DNA from: Zonotrichia leucophrys gambelii
Lineage: Eukaryota; Chordata; Aves; Passeriformes; Passerellidae
Direction: 5' to 3'
DNA: 64,000 bases
NCBI RefSeq assembly: GCF_028769735.1
Contig: NC_088173.1
Span: 14,138,038 to 14,202,037, forward strand
This document shows positions 57,537 through 64,000 of the stretch, one piece after another (the stretch's first letter is position 1; each line of letters begins with the position of its first letter). The notes beneath the pieces are model-generated. The model did no database searches. It was given only the letters and a program-made list of their open reading frames with translations, and was not told the DNA's origin. Both the position numbers and the translations under genes were made by a program.

Positions 57537-58837
57537 TGTCATGGTTTGAGCCTGGCACAGAGCCAGTGCCCCCATGAAAATGCCCCACCCTGGTGTCTGC
57601 TGTGAGATGTGACCAGGAATAAGCAAAACAGGCTCCAACTTAAACATAAATAACACTTTATTACCTAAAACTACAGGAAAAAATAGGAAAGACTATAAGG
57701 AAAAGAAAAAAATTGAAAACCTTACAAAAACCACTTTTCCTCCTCCCCACTCCCTGACTTTCCCAATCCAATACATTCTCTCAAAACAACTGCTCAGCCT
57801 TGGCCCCACACATTAGTATACTCAAACTGCAGTTCATGGAGAGGAAAAGGAGTCCTTCTTGTTCCATAGGCTTCTCGTGGAGACACACTGAGACCCTCGT
57901 GTGCTTCCCTGTCACTCCGGCACCGCCCGGAAAGTCCATTTGCCGCTTGTGACATGTTCCTTCCATGCTCAGTGCTCTCACCACCGAGACATGGATCAGA
58001 GCTGCTTTTAGGGTGGTCTTTCAAGGATGCCTTGTCTCACTCCAAAAAGGCACAGTCTCTGCTTTTGGGACAACTGTCCCCCCCATATATTTCCAACCCC
58101 CTGGGGCCGGGGGGTCCTCACAAATGAACCCTCCTGGTTTTGAGGCACTGCCTCCCCCTAAATGCAGTCTGTGTCACAGGAACAACTGAGTCCATGGCTA
58201 CAAGAAAACGTCCAGCCCAAAGGCCACTCCAAATCATCTCTCCCCATCCAATCATCTCCACAAACTTCGGGCCAAGGTCCTTATCTCATATCATCTCTCA
58301 TCTCCCTTCTTATTCAGCTTCGAGGAGGATTAGCATTTTCGCAAGGCCCCAATCATGCAGGAAAGGGTTAAAAGTTTTCAGTCTCTGTCTGTCGGACGGC
58401 TCCCACGCACGCTGCCCACACGCTGCCGCTGCGGCCGGGCAGTCCTCCTCCCCCTTCTCGCTGGCTGCTCTCCTGCTCTCCTGGGGGGGGGAAGAGGGGG
58501 GGGGGGTGGCTGGCTGCCCGATGTCTCTTGGGGCTCCCCCACCCTTCCATCCTCGAAGCCCCCTCTGTCCAGGCCCTGGCCCCAGGCCTCACCGCATGGC
58601 TGTCCCCTCCCCCGCCCAGCAGCAGCGGGCCGGGCGGGGAGAGAGATCTGACCTCCTCGCCCGACGAGTCCCAAAGAGGAAATGCCAGGGCAGTGCCCTG
58701 CTTTTAACCCCTGTGTATTCTCGGAGGTGTGTCCAAACCCCACTGGCTACACCAGGTGTCAGTATGAAACTCAAAACCTTCATTGGTTTGACCACAGCTT
58801 CCCAGAATTCCCACTCCTTCCGGGTCAAACCATGACA
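57537..58837 (-). repeat. 5' LTR of the minimal retroelement (1,301 bp)
   Basis: Same sequence as the left LTR. By eye the only differences are one-base G-run changes: extra G after CACAAACTTC, 9 versus 8 G in the first long run, and 4 versus 5 G near the far end. No substitutions were seen. As the upstream LTR on the minus strand it would carry the active promoter, pointing toward WWC2. Confidence 0.92.
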
Positions 58838-58842
58838 AAAAC
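58838..58842. repeat. Target-site duplication, right copy (AAAAC)
   Basis: Direct repeat of 56029-56033, immediately outside the TGACA end of the right LTR. Confidence 0.85.
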
Positions 58843-59120
58843 CTCTTTTTTTTGGTATCTTATTCCCAGGTAAAATATGTATAAAAGTTAGCTGCACTTG
58901 TGTTTTCGTAAGTGAAACACACTAATAAAGAAGCAGCTTCCAACACCATAAAAAGCTAACACTGAACAAAAATTCAAAAGATATTTTGAATCTAATCAAA
59001 GTCTGTAAAATTTAAGTATTAAATAATGCATAATCCTTGGGCTATGAAATGTCAGAGCTGTTGCTGATTACCAGCTTTTCTGTAAAGCAAAAGGATATAT
59101 AGTTGATGCTTATACCAAAG

Positions 59121-59785
59121 GAATCACAGGAATGATGGAGGTTGGATGGGTGTCATCTGGAGGTCATCCTGTTCAATCTGGTTACACAGGGCCCCCTAGA
59201 GACAATTGGCCAGGATCGTATCCAGGCATTCTTTTTAGTATCTCCAAGGATGGAGATTCCCCAGTCTCTCAGGTCAACCTGCTTCACTGCTTGGTCACCC
59301 TCACAGGAAAAAGATGTTTCATGATGTTCAGAGGGAAACGCCTTGTCTCACTTTGTGACCATTGCCTCTGATCCTGTGACTGAGCACCACTGAAAAGAGC
59401 CTGGCTACGTCTTTGCATCCTCTCTTCAGGCATTTCTATACATTCATGAGATACAACTGAGCCTTTTCTTCACCAGGCTCAAGATTCCTCCTCGCTCAGT
59501 CTTTTCTCATGTGTGAGGTACTCCAGTCCCTTAATCATCCTTGTGTGGTGCTTTGCTGGACTCTTGCACAGGACAGCCCATCATGGTACCCAGCATGGCA
59601 GTTGTGGCCAGTGCTGAGTAGAGGACAAGAGCCACCTTCCTTGGTCACCTTGTGTCACCAAGGATCACCTTGGCATGGAGTGTGTACTAGTGCATGAGGT
59701 CCTCAGGTACAGGACCTTGCTTCTTTTTTTGTTTTGCTGAACTTCATGATATTCCTGTTTGCTCATTTCTCCACGTCTTTAAAGG
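59121..59785 (-). mobile_element. CR1 LINE fragment, antisense, RT-end region
   Basis: Read on the top strand it follows the reverse complement of CR1 closely: 'ctggaggtcatcctgttcaa', 'atctccaaggatggagattc', 'tgatgttcagagggaaacgc', 'gagcaccactgaaaagagcc', 'actccagtcccttaatcatc', 'ccagtgctgagtagaggaca' and 'tgaacttcatgatattcctg'. About 660 bp, 5'-truncated and frame-broken, an inactive copy on the same strand as WWC2. Confidence 0.92.
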
Positions 59786-60769
59786 GTTTAAATATTTTAA
59801 AGATTGCCTTTTAAATCAAACATACCAAACCAAAGAATCTGCTGAACTGCAAACTGGCTTCTTGAACTGTAGGCCAGAGGTGTCTGGCAAGCCAGCGACT
59901 GGATGTTTGGAATGAATGGTGCTTTGCTTTTAGTCTCTCTAGACAATCAGAACAAGTGAGAAACTGTCTCAGGATTGTGGTCTCTGCAGCTGTCAGTGGT
60001 GCTGTGGACATCATCACTCATAAAAGACCTTGGTTCTTCTACAGAAGCATTAATACATGACTGTACAACTCAATATGCCATGTTCAGTAATTGAAACAAA
60101 TTGAAGTGTGAGTGGGTTAATATAAAGAAGAAAAATGGTGTTTTCAAATATTTATTCAGAAATTCTCTGATCACTTAAGATGGACACCTTTTTTCCCAAA
60201 CATAATTGGGAAAGAAGAGCAATGCTCTTATGCAGCAGCTTGCTTTCTGCTCCAGGAACACAGAAACAATAAGTTTGGGCTTTCTTTTAGATTGCATAAT
60301 TAGGTCTTCCATCCCAAGGAAATAAAGTGGAGCATGTCTTCAAAATACAGAACGAAGTACGACTTCCATCTAGTTTCACCCCCTCTACTTAAACCAGGAT
60401 TCATGGTGATTTTGATCTATCACTGATGGTCACTGTGCCCCCAGTGTGTACTGTCATACCTATACCAAGCTTGCTGCTCCCTTCTCTGGAGACCCCCACA
60501 CCCCCACTTGGAAGAGTCTTGTACGTGGCTGTAGTCCCTCACTGCTGCTGTGCGCAGGCAGCAAAGGACCCTGCTGCCAACAGTGACATCTGCTGTTCGA
60601 GTCAGTGCCTGGGACTGGGATTTAAGCCATTCCACTCAGCCAGAAAAACAGAGTCCAAGTCAAACCAGGAGTTCTTGGCCTGGGTTCTGCTCAAGAAGGG
60701 CGCTGAGTAGAGGGGAAGATGCTGCACGTCCTGCAGTGGCCTCAGAACAGCACCAATAGCCCCTCTAGA

Positions 60770-60930
60770 GCTGAAAGAAGACTCGGTGGTTCCATGGATT
60801 TCAAGAAGCATTTGGACAACGCTCCCAGATGCATAATGCGATTCTTGGGGTTGTCCTGTGCGGGGCCAGCAGCTGGAGTCAATGATCCTTGTGAGTACTT
60901 TCCAACTCAGCTTATTCTATGACTCTAAGG
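60770..60930 (+). mobile_element. CR1 LINE fragment, sense, with 3' terminus
   Basis: 'tttcaagaagcatttggaca', 'gcggggccagcagctggagt', 'caatgatccttgtgagtact' and 'ttccaactcagcttattcta' then 'tgactct' match the CR1 3' UTR, with a remnant of the terminal ATTCTATG repeat. A strongly 5'-truncated copy. Confidence 0.88.
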
Positions 60931-63900
60931 AGCAGCAACTGGAGATTGAGGGCTGTAGACACCCTTCCCTTTGGTGTGCCTTCTACCCTGTTTTCAGGGA
61001 AGGAGCTGTTCCCAAGCTACCTGTGACATTGCTAATCACAGGTGCCAAGATGCTGTTAAGAGAAAACAGAGATCTGTCCAATGAAAACCAGATTTTTAAA
61101 ATTTTAGATGGTTTTCATAGATTGTGGGCAATCTAACACAAGATTGTTTTATTTTGAGTAGAAGAGGCAAGGAAATACCCTGAGGCAATGAAGGAGAAGA
61201 TGATGTGTTGTTTATGAAAAGAGATTTTCTTGAATGAAGTAAATCCTTAAATCATGTTTCAGAAAACAAAAGATAGAATAAAAATCTCAAAAGCACATAT
61301 ACGCACATTTTGTGTCCATAATACCACATGAAAGAGTAATGCTTTTATATATTTATCTTTAAGACCTCTTTTTTGATGTATCAGCATAAATGAAGAAAAA
61401 CTGAAAATAGATAAAACTTTCCCACTGTAGTGAACTTGCAGTGATGTTCCTGCCTGTAATCCTGTAAGGCAAGAAAGAAAGGATAATGATACACTGCCTT
61501 TTAATGCAGCAGAGTTTACAGTAACACATTCACAGTATTCCACATCTGTGCAATATACTTCTCTAGCAGTCTCATTTTAATAATATATTCTAATCCATTA
61601 AACTCGCTCTGGTGAGCTTGCAGGGAACCATGACATTTCCAAATCAAAGTAAAATAAAAAAAACAAACAGACTGAAGAGCTAAAATTCTTTTTCATAACC
61701 TTTTACTTATTTACAGAGGATTCATATGTTTAAAGATACAAAACCATAATGACAGAATAATTATGAGGTTTTGTCATGTCATATTTTTTTGAAACCATGT
61801 CAAACGCTGAACTGAAGGACCTGCAGAAAACTAAGAAATAGCAAAAGTGAATAAAACCAAAGCCAAGCTATGATGGATGAAGGACAAAGGGTAATAAGTC
61901 CATCAAAACTTTGTTTTGTCTGCTGCAGTACCTGACAGCTGATACTTCTGCAGCACCCAGCAAAGTCCTGCTAGTCCAGTGATCTCAGTTCTTAACCTGA
62001 TCCCATTCCTGATGGCATCCAGCCTGGGTGCAGCGCAAACAGTGTCACTTCCAGGATATGACAGGGCTTCTTCACCTCTGGAAAGCCTTGCTTTTCCTGG
62101 CCAACACTGGGATATAATCCACTTGGATTGTTATTTGGATGATTTCTGAAATCTGAGATTATCTCCGTGTGTAGTTAGGCTATTATTATTTTTAATGAGT
62201 ACCTCTATAAGCAAATTGTTCTGGGGAAAGTCACAGGAGTGGACTTTCTTGAAAGCAGCCATGTAACCAGTAGAGGAAAACTACATTGCTAAACCAAGCA
62301 AGGGTAATGGAATACCAAACCAAATAGGAGGATTGCCTTCAAATAATTTCAAGAAACCCAAAGAGCTGAGTATTAGTAACTGTTGAATTTTTAATTGAAA
62401 CAAATCAAGCAGGGGATTTTTACATCCTAAAACCCCCATAGATTTGAATTTATATATACCAGAATTAAGCAGAGCTATACCATTTCCATCACAGAATTCT
62501 TCACTCTTGTATTTTATCAAATGTGTTTAAATCTCATCCTGAAAAAGTGGAAATGAATATTTCTATTTTGCAAGTGTACATAATATGATCAAATAATTTT
62601 TTTCATCTCTTCTTTGATAAGTTTTCCTTGTAAAGCCCACTTCCCAGTCACTTAATAATTTTCATTTTTCTCTTCTCTCCACTCCAGATAAAGGAGCTCT
62701 TTTCTCTTTGAAATGTCAGAAATAGAACTAACACCCCATCAGTAGTCGCACTAATACCAGATACAGAGATAGGAAGCATCTATCCCCCTCTGCAACAGTT
62801 TCCATTTTATTTTGCCATAGACTGGATTAATTCCTTCTGTTACACCACCTCATTGGGATGAGCTTGTGTCTGAAAATTGCTGCTGTGACTGAAGCTCCTC
62901 TTCTTAGACAAATTCTCAGGACAAAGGGCACCCTCCTCTACTGATAACCTGCACAAGTAACACAATTTCTTTTCCTATTGAATCCCTATTGTTTTCTTTT
63001 GACATCATATTCCAAAGTTCAGCCCATTCCAGTGCCATCTCCCACTTTTTCATAATTTATTGTCAGGTGGTATTTTATTTGCATCATTTATTAATATTTA
63101 ATGTGCCTTTTGCCCAGCTGCAAGACAGAAGAATTTCTTGGCCATGTCTGGGTTTTTTTTCTCTACATTATGTCTTATTATCTTGTTGCTATCCATGAAT
63201 GGAACAAAATCTCTTGTGGTACCACAATGTGAAAAACTAAACTACACAAAGTCAAAATACAGGGCTCAAAGTAGACCTCTTGTTTTTGAGCTCTGATGCC
63301 ATCAGAATTATTCTGAGGAAGCTGACACACATTTTCAAGTTTTCCAAGCAAGGATTTGTATATACCTTTATTTTATTTGAAACCATTTTGATTTAATTCA
63401 TGTAGTATTAAAAATATTTTTAAGAGATTCTTATTCTTTTTTCACAAATTTTAGTATAATCTTAATACCATCCATTAATCTTAAAATCCATAAACTTTCT
63501 CTAGAATGGCCCTGCAATTTTCTGGGATATTTTAAAAGGGCTAATAGTTACAGCGATAACAACAAAAATATCATCAAGACCTTACTTCAGCCCTACTGAT
63601 CTTGCTTTATGTCATTGACAATTTATTTCACAATGTGTAATTTTTGACTAACCACAAAATAATTTGAACTTTTTATTAGGTAGTCTAGAATTGTTCTGTA
63701 AAGATATAATAATTTTTAGTTTATGAAGTAAGTTTGCAACCCAAGAAAAGAGAATCAAAAAACCCTGGGCTTAGAGAAATTCAGTAATCTTAAGTTTGTT
63801 TTGCTGAGGGCCCCTTTAACATTTTGACAAATCTGGACAATTTTCATTTCCCATCTATTCCTAGATGGGCCTTCCTGTCCTCAGCCCTGAACCCTGCCTC

Positions 63901-64000
63901 CTTTCCAGAAAATTGCAGTCACCTTTCCTTCAGGGACAGCTTGACAAATTGAGGCAAGATAAAGATTTGGCATCCCTGCTCTGAGTCCCCATCTGCCTGG

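Larger units (their letters stand above)
56034..58837 (-). mobile_element. Minimal LTR retroelement, complete, non-autonomous
   Basis: LTR-internal-LTR structure of 2,804 bp: right LTR 57537-58837, internal 57334-57536, left LTR 56034-57333. Orientation is minus because the tRNA-Glu primer binding site adjoins the right LTR and the purine-rich tract adjoins the left one. Flanking AAAAC duplications show one insertion event rather than a segmental duplication. The 203-bp internal region has no gag, pro, pol or env, so movement must have relied on enzymes from another element. The LTRs differ only in G-run lengths, so the insertion is very recent. The TGTCATGGTTT terminus resembles LTRs common in passerine endogenous retroviruses. 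I cannot name the subfamily. Confidence 0.92.
58843..64000. other. Intergenic DNA, no recognised gene
   Basis: Contains the two CR1 fragments annotated here (59.1-59.8 and 60.8-60.9 kb). The rest, especially 60.95-64 kb, is AT-rich with short random frames, and I see nothing I can name. Confidence 0.7.

Noticed and set aside
56278..58897. Open frames of up to 231 codons within and around the LTRs, several repeated identically in both copies
   Set aside because: They recur because the LTR is duplicated. They have no retroviral or other protein motif, occur on both strands, and are changed by G-run length differences.
60697..60725. Short antisense CR1 piece ('gctgagtagaggggaaga') next to the sense CR1 at 60.8 kb
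   Set aside because: The match is under 30 bp and could be chance. Too short to annotate.

Overview
The window is avian and most likely passerine nuclear DNA. Three things point there. It carries several CR1 retrotransposon fragments. It has a tRNA-Ile-headed, CR1-tailed SINE of the kind described from zebra finch. It has a very young LTR element with the passerine-style terminus TGTCATGGTTT. Most of the sequence is AT-rich and non-coding, with one sharp GC/CpG-rich island near 48.9-50.6 kb.

The only protein-coding gene I can support is the 5' part of WWC2, a KIBRA-family regulator of Hippo signalling, on the minus strand. Four coding exons could be placed to the base: exon 1 (49638-49768), exon 2 (15463-15572), exon 3 (3303-3506) and exon 4 (2231-2307). 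They join in phase to give 174 codons covering both WW domains and the start of the coiled-coil region. Introns 1-3 are about 34.1 kb, 12.0 kb and 1.0 kb, and the gene runs off the left edge inside intron 4. Exon 1 lies inside the CpG island. About 250-330 bp upstream of the start codon the island contains a compact cluster: two CATTCCT (TEAD/MCAT) motifs, two ATTAGCAT octamers and a 14-bp palindrome.

The introns hold no further recognisable gene. They carry CR1 relics (24.0, 29.7 and 36.6 kb), the SINE (19.5 kb), a few simple repeats, a perfect short hairpin and some unexplained open frames.

Right of the island (50.6-64 kb) is intergenic DNA upstream of WWC2. It has a 53-bp tandem duplication, a splice-bounded candidate exon on the plus strand, a GT-rich tract and CR1 fragments at 59.1 and 60.8 kb. 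Its main feature is a complete but minimal LTR retroelement at 56034-58837. That element has two essentially identical 1.3-kb LTRs, AAAAC target-site duplications, a primer binding site matching the 3' end of tRNA-Glu, a purine-rich tract and only 203 bp of internal DNA with no gag, pol or env. It is in the same orientation as WWC2 and about 6-9 kb upstream of the WWC2 start codon.
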